From: JBLNDJ01 sp050261515
Lineage (GTDB): Bacteria > Acidobacteriota > Terriglobia > Bryobacterales > Bryobacteraceae
Assembly (NCBI GenBank): GCA_050261515.1
Contig: JBLNDJ010000040.1
Span: 62,001-126,000 of the forward strand
Direction: 5' to 3'
DNA length: 64,000 nt
A program made the translations under genes and the position numbers. Every line of letters starts with the position of its first letter. Within the stretch, counting starts at the first letter, position 1. The notes beneath the pieces are model-generated. The model was not told where the DNA came from. It ran no database searches and was given only the letters and a program-made list of their open reading frames with translations. Shown piece by piece: positions 6,673 to 15,337 of the stretch.

Positions 6673-9552
6673 ATGAGAGAACTCAAATTCAAGTTCTCCG
6701 GCGCGCTACTGATGATCCTGACAGTGGCGGCGGCGATTTCCGCCTACATCAATTTCCAGCAGCAGGGCAAATTCCGGCTTCCTGACGACGGCGTGACCTG
6801 GATCGATGCGCCGGGCGGGGTCAAAGCCGCCCATGTGGTCGCCGGCGGGCCCGCCGACCGGGTCGGAATCCGCCGCGGCGATTTCGTCGAGAAGATCGCG
6901 GGGGCCGAGATCCGCCAGGCTACTGACGTCAGCCGGGTGCTGGTGCGCGTCGGGGCCTACTACCAGGCCCAGTACACGCTCAAGCGGCACGGCATCGAGT
7001 TCGCCCCCACGCTCGTGGTCGGCACCGCGCTTCAGAACTACGCAGCCCGCTACTGGCAGTACCTCGTGGGGCTGGTCTACCTGGGGGTCGGGCTGTTTGT
7101 CTTTTTCCGGCGCGGCAACGCGCCCCGCTCGCTGCATTTCTACGTCCTGTGCCTGGTTTCGTTCATTTTTTCGTCGTTCCACAGCACCGGCAAGCTGAAC
7201 ACCTTCGACGAGGCCATGTACTACGGCAACATCGTCGCGGGGCTGTTCGCGCCGACGATTTTCCTGCACTTCTGCCTCGCGTTTCCGGAGCGGCGCGGCT
7301 GGTTCGGGCGCTCGAGCCGGGTCGTCTTGGTCTATCTGCCGGCCATTTTCCTGACAGCGGTTTTCGTGGCGGTCTCTTCGGGCGTGGTCCGCGCCTCTAT
7401 TTCTCCGATCGAGCTGAACTGGTTCCTCGACCGCGTCTGGACCGTGTTCATCACGGGAACCTACCTGTTCGGCGGCTGGGTGCTCCACGGCACGTTCCGA
7501 CGGATTCAGGACCCGGTCGTGCGCCAGCAGGTGAAATGGCTCCGCAACGGCGCGGTGCTCGGCGCGGCTCCGTTCGCCGTGTTCTACGCCATTCCCTACG
7601 GGCTGCTCGGAATGGTTCCGAGTCTCTACATGCAGGCCGCGGTGCTGTCTCTGGTCCTGATCCCGGTGACGTGGGCGTATGCCATCGTGCGCTACCGCCT
7701 GATGGATGTGGATATCATCTTCCAGCAGGGCTACGTTTACACGCTCGCGACGATGTGCGTCCTGGGCGTGTTCTACGCCCTGATCTTCTGGGTCGGCCGG
7801 GTGACCGACATCGGCCCCACGGCGGCGGGCGTTCTGATCCTGATCGCCGCTTTCCTGTTCCAGCCCATCCGCAAGTGGATCCAGGACGCGCTCGACCGGC
7901 ACATTTTCTACAAGGGCAAGTACGATTACCGCCTCACTCTGATCGAGTTCGCGCGAGAGCTGAGTTCGGAAACGGACCTGGACGCAATGCTGCGCTCGGC
8001 CTCGGACCGGCTGAAACGGACGCTCGCGATCGATCGCGTGGCGTTTTTCCTGTGGTGCGACGAGGACGGCCGGTTCCGGCTGCGCAACGCGGAGCTGGGC
8101 CGCTACGACCGCCGCGAGTACGACATGTCGTTCCTGACCACGGAGCCGGACAAGCCCTACCTGTTCTTCGAGCAGACCAAGCACCAGTTCGACGTAGTGT
8201 CGAAGACCTGGCCCGCTTCCGTGAAGAGCGCGATCGCCGAGCTGGATCTCACGTACTACCTGCCGTGCTCGGTGCGCGGCCGGACGATCGCCTATATCGG
8301 CGTCAGCCGCACGGATCGCGGCGACTTCCTGACCAGTGAGGACCTGGAGCTGCTTGCCACGGTGTCCGGCTACGTCGGCATCGCGATCGAAAACGCGCGG
8401 CTCTACCGCTCGCTCGCCCGCAAGATGGAAGAGTACGAGCGGCTGAAGGAGTACAGCGAGAACATCGTCGAGTCGATCAACGTCGGGATCCTGGCGGCCG
8501 ACCTCGAAGACCGGGTGGAGAGCTGGAACACGCGGATGGAGCAGCTCACCGGCATCTCGCGAGACCAGGCCGTGGGGCGCCAGCTCGGGGACCTGCTGCC
8601 GAAGGAACTCGTCGAGCAGTTCTCGGGCGGCGGCGAGGGCGGAATCCACCACATCTACCGGTTCCCGCTCAGGGCCGCGGCGGACACGAACGTCATCCAG
8701 ATGCCGGTCAATGGCACGAACGGCCATCCGGAGGCGGAAGCCCCGCGCGAGACCATCCTGAACGTCGCCGTCGCTCCGCTCGTTTCGAAGGACCTCGAGC
8801 AGATCGGCCGGCTCATCATCTTCGACGACATCACCGAGCGCGACGAGCTCGAACGGCGGCTCGTCCAAGCCGACAAACTGACCTCGGTCGGGTTGCTGGC
8901 GGCCGGCGTCGCCCACGAGGTCAACACGCCGCTGGCGGTGATTTCGACCTACGCCCAGATGCTCGCCAAGCAGGTCTCCGGAGACGACCAGAAATCCCGC
9001 CTGCTCGAAAAGATCGCGAAACAGACCTTCCGGGCCAGCGAGATCGTCAATTCGCTGCTCAATTTCTCGCGCACCTCTCCGGCCGCCTTCGACGATGTGA
9101 ACCTGAACCGCGTGATCCAGGAGAGCCTGGTTCTGATCGAGCACCAGATGCAGAAGGCCGGAATTCGCGTCGAGCTCGATCTCGAAGACGGCCTCCCGGA
9201 GGTCAAGGGGAACGCGGGCAAGTTGCAACAGGTCTTCCTGAACCTGTTCCTCAACGCGCGGGACGCGATGGGCGCTGACGGCACTCTCACGGTCCGGACC
9301 AGGCGGCAGGGCGAAGCCATTGCGATCGACGTTCTCGACACGGGGCAGGGGATCGACCCCGGCAATCTCAACCGCATCTTCGATCCTTTCTTCACCACGA
9401 AGGTTGCCCGCAAGGGGACCGGACTGGGGCTATCGGTGAGCTACGGCATCGTCCGTGAGCATGGCGGTATCATCGAAGTCGATAGCCAGCCCGGCGAAGG
9501 AACCCGGTTCCATCTGGAGTTTCCACTTGCGAGGAAAGCAGTACATGCCTGA
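6673..9552 (+). CDS. Membrane histidine kinase with PDZ, multi-TM, GAF and PAS domains
   Basis: A 959-aa sensor of a two-component pair. Domain order: N-terminal signal anchor (residues 1-25), a PDZ domain at about 30-110 (AAHVVAGGPADRVGIRRGDFVEKI is the typical ligand-groove region), eight or so membrane helices at about 125-420, GAF at about 440-590, PAS at about 610-740, HisKA with phospho-acceptor His748 (GVAHEVNTPLAVIST), and a HATPase with N box near 857, DTGQGI near 890 and GTGLGLS near 915. The ATG at 6673 is chosen over an upstream TTG because the sigma54-like promoter lies between them. It overlaps its response regulator by 8 bp. The PDZ domain placed before the helices suggests sensing of envelope protein termini or a membrane ligand; that is inference. 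Confidence 0.93.
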   Translation: MRELKFKFSGALLMILTVAAAISAYINFQQQGKFRLPDDGVTWIDAPGGVKAAHVVAGGPADRVGIRRGDFVEKIAGAEIRQATDVSRVLVRVGAYYQAQYTLKRHGIEFAPTLVVGTALQNYAARYWQYLVGLVYLGVGLFVFFRRGNAPRSLHFYVLCLVSFIFSSFHSTGKLNTFDEAMYYGNIVAGLFAPTIFLHFCLAFPERRGWFGRSSRVVLVYLPAIFLTAVFVAVSSGVVRASISPIELNWFLDRVWTVFITGTYLFGGWVLHGTFRRIQDPVVRQQVKWLRNGAVLGAAPFAVFYAIPYGLLGMVPSLYMQAAVLSLVLIPVTWAYAIVRYRLMDVDIIFQQGYVYTLATMCVLGVFYALIFWVGRVTDIGPTAAGVLILIAAFLFQPIRKWIQDALDRHIFYKGKYDYRLTLIEFARELSSETDLDAMLRSASDRLKRTLAIDRVAFFLWCDEDGRFRLRNAELGRYDRREYDMSFLTTEPDKPYLFFEQTKHQFDVVSKTWPASVKSAIAELDLTYYLPCSVRGRTIAYIGVSRTDRGDFLTSEDLELLATVSGYVGIAIENARLYRSLARKMEEYERLKEYSENIVESINVGILAADLEDRVESWNTRMEQLTGISRDQAVGRQLGDLLPKELVEQFSGGGEGGIHHIYRFPLRAAADTNVIQMPVNGTNGHPEAEAPRETILNVAVAPLVSKDLEQIGRLIIFDDITERDELERRLVQADKLTSVGLLAAGVAHEVNTPLAVISTYAQMLAKQVSGDDQKSRLLEKIAKQTFRASEIVNSLLNFSRTSPAAFDDVNLNRVIQESLVLIEHQMQKAGIRVELDLEDGLPEVKGNAGKLQQVFLNLFLNARDAMGADGTLTVRTRRQGEAIAIDVLDTGQGIDPGNLNRIFDPFFTTKVARKGTGLGLSVSYGIVREHGGIIEVDSQPGEGTRFHLEFPLARKAVHA

Positions 9553-11011
9553 GAGCGATCTCACCGATCAGTTGCCAAAAGGAAAAATCCTGGTAGTAGA
9601 CGACGAGGAGGACATCCGCGAGAGCCTCGAAACCCTTCTGAGCATGGAGGGGTACATGGTCGAACTGGCGGTCAACGGCGGCGACGGTCTCAAAAAGCTC
9701 GAAGCCCGCGACTACGACCTGGTCCTGCTCGACCTCATGATGCCGGACCGTTCCGGCATGGACGTGCTGCACGAGCTGCGCGAACGCGACCGCGACACGC
9801 CGGTGTTCCTCATCACGGCCTACGGCTCGACGCAGGTGGCCGTCGATGCGCTCAAATCGGGCGCCAACGATTACTTCCAGAAGCCCTGGGACAACGAGAA
9901 GCTGCTGATCGAGGTCGAGGGGATCATCGCCAAGCGGCGCCTGGAGCGCGAGAACACGCAGCTCAAGCGGGCCCTCAAGCAGCGCTACAGCTTCCCCAAC
10001 ATCGTCGGCAAGAGCGAGCGCATGGTGCGGATTCTGGACCTGGTGAGCCAGGTAGCTCCCAGCCGCTCGACCATCCTGATCACGGGCGAGACCGGCACGG
10101 GGAAGGAGCTGATCGCCAAAGCCATCCACGCCAACTCGCAGCGCGCCGAGAACATGTTCATTCCGGTCAACAGCGGGTCGTTGCCGCCGGAATTGCTCGA
10201 ATCGACCCTGTTTGGGCACGTAAAAGGGTCGTTTACGGGTGCATTTTCGACGCGAAAGGGCTATTTCGAGATCGCCAACCGCGGCACGATCTTCTTCGAC
10301 GAGATCGGCACGATCAGCATGGAGACGCAGGCCAAGCTGCTGCGGGTGATCCAGGAAAAGGAGTTCATGCCGCTCGGCTCGAGCGACGTCGTGCGGGTGG
10401 ACGTCCGGATCCTGGCGGCGACCAACGCCGACCTCAAGAAGCTGGTCGAGGAAGGCAGATTCCGCGAGGACCTGTACTACCGCCTGAACGTCATCAACAT
10501 CGCGCTGCCGCCCCTGCGCGATCGCAAGGAAGACATTCCGCTGCTGATCGAGCACTTTTTTGCGAAGTATTGCCAGGAAAACGAGAAGTTTCTGGACGCG
10601 AACGGCCGCTCGACGCTGCGTTTCGAGCCCGACGCGCTCCAGGTCCTGATGGACCACAACTGGCCGGGCAACGTCCGCGAGCTGGAAAACGCGGTCGAGC
10701 GCGCGGTGGTGCTGGCCGGCCAGCCGGTGGTCACCGTAGACGTGCTGCCCGAGCAGCTCCTGCATGCGGGCGGCATGCGAATACGCCGCGACGAAAGCGG
10801 GCGCCTCGCGCCGGACGCGTCACTGTTCGAGATTGTGGCCGATTACGAGCGCCACGTGATCCTCGAGCGGCTGGAAATGTCGAACTGGAGCCAGACCGAG
10901 GCGGCCGAGAGCCTCCACGTCCCCCTATCCACCCTAAACCAGAAGATCAAACGCCTGAATATCGAGGTGCGGCGTAAGTCTGAGCTGGCAAAGGCCGAGA
11001 AGACACCCTAG
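9545..11011 (+). CDS. NtrC-family sigma54-dependent response regulator
   Basis: A 488-aa enhancer-binding activator, partner of the overlapping histidine kinase. The receiver domain (ILVVDDEEDIRESLETLL) carries the phospho-acceptor Asp63 in LVLLDLMMP. The AAA+ domain has Walker A GETGTGKE near residue 181 and Walker B IFFDEIG. The sigma54-contact loop reads GSFTGA at residues 228-233, in place of the usual GAFTGA. The C-terminus has a Fis-type helix-turn-helix (SQTEAAESLHVPLSTLNQKIKRL). The start at 9545 (MPESDLTDQL) follows GAGGAAAG and puts the gene in the normal 8-bp overlap with the kinase. Target promoters are unknown, but the sigma54-like site at 6605 suggests its own operon. Confidence 0.95.
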   Translation: MPESDLTDQLPKGKILVVDDEEDIRESLETLLSMEGYMVELAVNGGDGLKKLEARDYDLVLLDLMMPDRSGMDVLHELRERDRDTPVFLITAYGSTQVAVDALKSGANDYFQKPWDNEKLLIEVEGIIAKRRLERENTQLKRALKQRYSFPNIVGKSERMVRILDLVSQVAPSRSTILITGETGTGKELIAKAIHANSQRAENMFIPVNSGSLPPELLESTLFGHVKGSFTGAFSTRKGYFEIANRGTIFFDEIGTISMETQAKLLRVIQEKEFMPLGSSDVVRVDVRILAATNADLKKLVEEGRFREDLYYRLNVINIALPPLRDRKEDIPLLIEHFFAKYCQENEKFLDANGRSTLRFEPDALQVLMDHNWPGNVRELENAVERAVVLAGQPVVTVDVLPEQLLHAGGMRIRRDESGRLAPDASLFEIVADYERHVILERLEMSNWSQTEAAESLHVPLSTLNQKIKRLNIEVRRKSELAKAEKTP

Positions 11012-11060
11012 CGGTTGGCGCGCCGGGGCGGGGCACGCACACTCCCCCAGGTTGCGGGCC

Positions 11061-11089
11061 TTGACGTGGGGAGTACAAGCTGTTAGAGT
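11061..11089 (+). promoter_or_regulatory. Candidate sigma70 promoter for the M23 peptidase gene
   Basis: TTGACG (11061-11066) and TAGAGT (11084-11089) are separated by 17 bp. This gives a start near 11096 and a leader of about 115 nt before the peptidase ATG at 11212. The AT-rich stretch TTTAATACTATAAG just downstream is unusual for this genome. Confidence 0.4.
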
Positions 11090-11211
11090 CCTAAGTCAGC
11101 TACGTAGCTCTTTAATACTATAAGGCCCAGCGTTGTGTTGTCCGATCTATGGCTGGGAGTTTTGCGGGTGGAGTCAAACGTATTCGGCCCGCACCGAAAA
11201 AGTCCAACTCC

Positions 11212-12093
11212 ATGAAGCAATCGTATTTCATCGTTGTATTGGCCCACTCGCTGCATGGCAGACTCCGGCGGATTCATGTGCCGCTGCGGGTGATCTATGC
11301 GGTGATGGTGCTTGCCCTGATCGGATGCTTCTCCGTGTTGGGGTTCGTCTCCAGCTATGTCCGGATGGCGTGGAAGGTAGCCAATTACAACGCTTTACGT
11401 CAGGAGATCGCGGCGCTGCGGTCGCGTTACGACAAGCTCCAGAAAGTCGCTAACGAGAAAAACGACCAGCTGGCCCAGTTGCAGTTGTTCGCGAGCGAAG
11501 TCTCGATGGCTTACGGGCTGAAGCAGAAGCTCGAGGGCCCGGCCGATATTTCCGAAGAAGGCCGCCTGCTGCCCACGGTCCCGGAGTCGCTCGCCGAGTA
11601 CGATCTTCTCCGCACCGCAAACCTCTCCAGTTACTACCATCGCTATCCGCGTTCCTGGCAGACCAATGTCCGGCCGAGCATCTGGCCTGTGGACGGGCGG
11701 CTGCAAAGCTACTTCGGCAAGCGTATGGACCCGTTCTCGGGCGAAGGCGCGCTGCACCGCGGCGTGGACATCACGGCGCCCTGGGGGACGCCGGTGCGGG
11801 CGGCAGCCGATGGCGTGGTGCTTTACGCGATGGTCATGAACGGCTACGGGAAAATCGTCATCATCGACCACGGCAACGGGTTTCAGACGTACTACGCGCA
11901 CCTGTCGCGCTTCTCGGTGGTGGCAGGGCAGGAAATCCGGCAGGGCGAGCTGATCGGAGCGGTTGGAGCGACGGGCCGGGTGACGGCGCCGCACCTGCAT
12001 TACGAAGTCCGCCGGTACGGCAGCCCGCAGAACCCTTATCACTTCCTGAACCAGACGCGCGTGGCACAGGTCCGCCGCGAATTCCCCTTCTGA
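11212..12093 (+). CDS. Membrane-anchored M23 (LytM-type) peptidase
   Basis: A 293-aa peptidoglycan endopeptidase-like protein. The N-terminus has one membrane helix (about residues 26-50), then a coiled coil (YNALRQEIAALRSRYDKLQKV), then the LytM domain. Zinc ligands are visible as LHRGVDITAPWG (His182, Asp186) and HLHYEVR (His261, His263), so the catalytic site appears intact. The architecture of TM, coiled coil and LytM matches proteins that hydrolyse or organise septal and side-wall peptidoglycan from the periplasmic side. The ATG at 11212 is preferred to one at 11149, because the protein then begins with MKQSYFIVV directly before the membrane segment. No clear Shine-Dalgarno sequence was seen. 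Confidence 0.9.
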   Translation: MKQSYFIVVLAHSLHGRLRRIHVPLRVIYAVMVLALIGCFSVLGFVSSYVRMAWKVANYNALRQEIAALRSRYDKLQKVANEKNDQLAQLQLFASEVSMAYGLKQKLEGPADISEEGRLLPTVPESLAEYDLLRTANLSSYYHRYPRSWQTNVRPSIWPVDGRLQSYFGKRMDPFSGEGALHRGVDITAPWGTPVRAAADGVVLYAMVMNGYGKIVIIDHGNGFQTYYAHLSRFSVVAGQEIRQGELIGAVGATGRVTAPHLHYEVRRYGSPQNPYHFLNQTRVAQVRREFPF

Positions 12094-12109
12094 GGGAGGA
12101 CGTGCGCTC

Positions 12110-13057
12110 ATGAAGCGCAGCGAGTTCATTACGCGGCTCGCGGGAGGCGCGTTTGCCGCTCCTGCCGCCGCGGGCATGACCGATGAGGGGCCGTTCCTCA
12201 AATCCGACGTCTTCGTCGAATGGCGCAAAACGGGCAGGCCGCACGCGGGGAAGGTGCTCGCCGCGATCCAGCCGCACGCAGACGACCTGCCGATTTATGC
12301 GGGCGGGCTGATCGCGAAGCTGATCGACGAGGGGTATACCGGGTACCTGATCCGGACCACCAACGACGATCACACGGGCCCCGGGACGGTCGGCGAAGGC
12401 GTGCTCGCCAACGAACGCGACAACTACGCCGTCGCCAAGGCATTCGGGCTGAAGAAGGTCTACGACCTTTACTACCGCAACCACATGCTCGACTCGGTGC
12501 CCCCGGTCGAGCTTCGGATGCGGCTGATTTTCCTGTTCCGGCTGCTCAAAGTGGACACCGTGATCTGCTACGATCCCTGGGGCCACTACGAGGAGAACCC
12601 GGACCACTCGGCCACGGCGCGCGCCGTCGAGGCGGCGTGCTGGATGGCCGGCTCGGGCAAGGATTTTCCGGAGCAATTCGACGCGGGCCTGAAGCCGCAG
12701 CTCATCAAAGACAAGTACTACTTCTCGCGCGGCCCGCAGTACGTCAACCGCGTGGTGGACATCGGCGATTTCATGGAGCAGAAGATCGCGGTCAACCTGC
12801 TCAACGTGGCGCAAGGCCCGGCGGGGCAGAACGGCGCGCAGTTGCGGCGGCGGCTGCGCGAGCAGGGGCTGGCGCTGCCGCTGCTCGGCAGCGACGACGC
12901 GACGGCGAACCGCGAGTACGTCCGCGAATTCGTGCTGCACCAGGATTCCGAGATCGGGGAGAAGTTCGGCCTGCGCTACGCGGAGGCCTATCACTACATA
13001 GGCCCCGAGCCGGCGCGGGTCGAGGAGTACGTCCGGAAAAATGCCGTGAAAATCTGA
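12110..13057 (+). CDS. PIG-L family (LmbE-like) deacetylase
   Basis: A 315-aa zinc-dependent N-deacetylase of the PIG-L/LmbE fold. The metal-binding motif appears as QPHADD (His56, Asp58, Asp59), a variant of the usual AHPDDE, and the third ligand is in NPDHSATAR. Residues 1-22 (FITRLAGGAFAAPAAAG) look like a weak signal sequence, so it may be exported. The ATG follows GGGAGGACG. It lies 16 bp after the M23 peptidase and 33 bp before a Tat-exported propeller protein. Family members act on N-acetylglucosamine-containing substrates, and acidobacterial genomes carry many paralogues; the substrate here is unknown. Confidence 0.85.
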   Translation: MKRSEFITRLAGGAFAAPAAAGMTDEGPFLKSDVFVEWRKTGRPHAGKVLAAIQPHADDLPIYAGGLIAKLIDEGYTGYLIRTTNDDHTGPGTVGEGVLANERDNYAVAKAFGLKKVYDLYYRNHMLDSVPPVELRMRLIFLFRLLKVDTVICYDPWGHYEENPDHSATARAVEAACWMAGSGKDFPEQFDAGLKPQLIKDKYYFSRGPQYVNRVVDIGDFMEQKIAVNLLNVAQGPAGQNGAQLRRRLREQGLALPLLGSDDATANREYVREFVLHQDSEIGEKFGLRYAEAYHYIGPEPARVEEYVRKNAVKI

Positions 13058-13090
13058 GAGGGGCGCGCGCCCGATGCTACGCTGGTTTTG

Positions 13091-14125
13091 ATGCGTGGCG
13101 AGGGCTGGACGCGGCGGAATTTCCTTTCTTCGATGGCCGTGGCCGCTGCGGCTGAGAGATTCCGGTATGACGATCCTTCTACCGAACTTTCGATCCTGCG
13201 GCTGACGTCTCCGGAGCATTCGAGCTGGCTGCCGGCTCCGGAGAACCGGGCGATTTCGCGGCGGCGGGCATTCCTGGTGTTTTCGAGCGACCGCTCGGGG
13301 TCACCGCAGGCCTACCAGATGTTCCTTTCGAGCGGGGAGTTCCGGCAGCTCAGCCGGGCGCGAGACCTCGATTCCTCATCCGTCACGCTGGCGGCCGACG
13401 ACCGCAGCGTGTTCTACATGGACGGGCCGGCGCTGGTGCAGCTTTCGCTCCAGTCGCTGAAGGAGCGTGAAGTGTACCGGGTCCGGGAGGGGTGGAGCCG
13501 CGCTCCGGGGTTCAGCGTGTCGCCCGACGGCTCGACGGCCGCGCTGGTCGAGACGAACTCGGCGGTGTGGCAGATACGGACGGTACCGCTGGGCGGAAAG
13601 GCGGCCGGGGCGGCGACGACCGCGGGCGAGTTCAGGACGGCCGTGACGCACCCCATGCTGCGGCCGGGCCGCGGGGAAGTGCTGTATCGCGAGGCCGGAG
13701 GAGGGCTCGGGCTGGCGGGGCGCGAGCTTCCGCTGGCTGAGCGTCCGGGGGGGCCGGTTTACTGGTCCCCGGATGGCGCGAACGTGATGTACCTCGGCGG
13801 GAGCGCGATCCGCGAGTATACGCTCGAGACGGGCGCCGAGCGCCTGGTAGCGAAGACGAGCCAGTTCGCTTCCTTCTCTCCGAATGGAGACGGGTCGGTG
13901 TTTGTCGGCGCGAGCGCGAGCAAGGCGTCTCCTTACGTCCTGCTGCTGCTGCGTGTGACGCGGCGCGAGATGGCGTTGTGCGAGCACCGCGCGAGCGATG
14001 CGGCGCGCGTCGCTCCGGTGTTTTCTCCCGACAGCCAGCGGGTCTATTTCGTCAGCGACAGGCACGGCAAGCCGGCGATTTACACGGTGTCGGTCGAGCG
14101 GCTGGTGGCAAAGACCGGCGGTTGA
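13091..14125 (+). CDS. Tat-exported TolB/WD40-like beta-propeller protein
   Basis: A 344-aa protein beginning WTRRNFLSSMAVAAAAE, a good twin-arginine signal (RRNFL). The mature part has repeated blades with AFLVFSSDRSG, FSVSPDGSTAALVE, PVYWSPDGANVMYL, FASFSPNGDGSVFV and PVFSPDSQRVYFVSDRHGKPAIY. These SPDG-type strands are characteristic of TolB, DPP-IV N-terminal and oligogalacturonate-lyase-like propellers. No catalytic domain follows. The ATG at 13091 is used although a TTG precedes it. Twin-arginine export implies the propeller folds in the cytoplasm, perhaps with a metal. A pectin-oligomer role is possible but unproven. Confidence 0.75.
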   Translation: MRGEGWTRRNFLSSMAVAAAAERFRYDDPSTELSILRLTSPEHSSWLPAPENRAISRRRAFLVFSSDRSGSPQAYQMFLSSGEFRQLSRARDLDSSSVTLAADDRSVFYMDGPALVQLSLQSLKEREVYRVREGWSRAPGFSVSPDGSTAALVETNSAVWQIRTVPLGGKAAGAATTAGEFRTAVTHPMLRPGRGEVLYREAGGGLGLAGRELPLAERPGGPVYWSPDGANVMYLGGSAIREYTLETGAERLVAKTSQFASFSPNGDGSVFVGASASKASPYVLLLLRVTRREMALCEHRASDAARVAPVFSPDSQRVYFVSDRHGKPAIYTVSVERLVAKTGG

Positions 14126-14143
14126 CAGTAAACTTGTAACTCC

Positions 14144-15334
14144 ATGAGAGCAGTCTGTTTTGTGCTTGTCGCGGCGCTGGTCGCGGGTGCGAGGTGCGGC
14201 CGCAAGCCGCCGGTCGAAGCGCGCCAGGAGACCGGACCGCTTGAGGTTTCCGCCGCGAAGGTCGCGGTCAGACAGGTGCAGCGCGTGGTCGAAGCCGTCG
14301 GGACCATGTTCCCCTACGACGAGGTGATCATCAGCGCCGAGGTCGAGGGTCCGGTCCAGCAGGTCGAGGTGGATTTGGGCGATGCCGTGAGCGCGGGCCA
14401 AGTGCTGGCGCGCATCTCGGACGAAGAACAGCGGTACCTGGTCGCCCAGAACGAAGCGCAGTTGCGGCAGTCGCTCGAGCGGCTCGGGTTGAAGAACGAA
14501 AAGGATCGCGTGCGCGACGTGCGGGAGACGCCCGAGGTGCGGCGGGCGCAGGCCGATCTCACCGATGCCGAGCAGCGCCTCACGCGGCTTCAGGAACTGG
14601 TCCGCAAGCGTATCATGTCACAGCAGGACCTGGACCAGGCGCAAGCCCGCCAGCAGGCTGCGCAGGCCGCCTACGACGCGACGGTGAACCAGACGCGCAA
14701 CCTCATCCAGGAAGTGGAGCGGTTCAAGGCTTCGCTCGATTTACAGCGCAAGAAACTGCGCGACACGCTGGTGCGGGCTCCCTATGCCGCCTACGTGAAA
14801 GAGCGCCAGGTGACCGCGGGCCAGTACGTGACGCCGAACACGCCGCTTTACGTGCTGGTGAAGACGGACCCGATCCGGCTGCGTATCGAGGTTCCCGAGC
14901 GCATGGCTCCGTGGGTGAAGCAGGGGCAGGGCGTCGAGGTCACGGTGGAAGCCTACGGGAGCCGGGTGTTCAACGGGAAGGTGTGGCGCATTTCGCCGAC
15001 GGTCGACCAGAGCAAGCGCACGTTCATCGTCGAGGCGCTGATTCAGAATCCGGCCGGAGCGCTGAAGCCCGGCTCCTACGCGAAGGCGCGCGTGCGGACG
15101 GACAAGTTCGACGAGATCAGCCTGGTGCCGTTCCGTTCGGTGAATTACGTTTTGGGATCGTATAAGGTGGCCGTGATCGAGGGCGAACGGGTGGAGTCGC
15201 GCGAGGTGAAGCTGGGGGAGCGGTTCGGCGAGGACGTCGAGATTGTGGACGGCCTGCTGCCGGGCGAGCGCGTGGCGACGACTCAGGTGGCGCGGCTCGA
15301 TACGGGCAGCAAGGTGCGGGTGGTGGCGGAGTAG
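14144..15334 (+). CDS. RND-type efflux periplasmic adaptor (membrane fusion protein)
   Basis: A 396-aa HlyD/AcrA-like adaptor with an N-terminal signal and a possible lipid-attached Cys (VAGARCGRKP). Its parts are visible in order: a half lipoyl motif (VEGPVQQVEVDLGDAVSAGQVLARI), a long alpha-helical hairpin (about residues 90-200), the second half motif (DTLVRAPYAAYVKERQVTAGQYV), a beta-barrel (VPERMAPWVKQGQGVEVTV) and a membrane-proximal domain. Such adaptors normally sit next to an RND or ABC pump, but the next gene, 3 bp on, encodes a VWFA protein and no pump gene occurs in the window. It either serves a pump encoded elsewhere or has another envelope role. Confidence 0.88.
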   Translation: MRAVCFVLVAALVAGARCGRKPPVEARQETGPLEVSAAKVAVRQVQRVVEAVGTMFPYDEVIISAEVEGPVQQVEVDLGDAVSAGQVLARISDEEQRYLVAQNEAQLRQSLERLGLKNEKDRVRDVRETPEVRRAQADLTDAEQRLTRLQELVRKRIMSQQDLDQAQARQQAAQAAYDATVNQTRNLIQEVERFKASLDLQRKKLRDTLVRAPYAAYVKERQVTAGQYVTPNTPLYVLVKTDPIRLRIEVPERMAPWVKQGQGVEVTVEAYGSRVFNGKVWRISPTVDQSKRTFIVEALIQNPAGALKPGSYAKARVRTDKFDEISLVPFRSVNYVLGSYKVAVIEGERVESREVKLGERFGEDVEIVDGLLPGERVATTQVARLDTGSKVRVVAE

Positions 15335-15337
15335 ATC

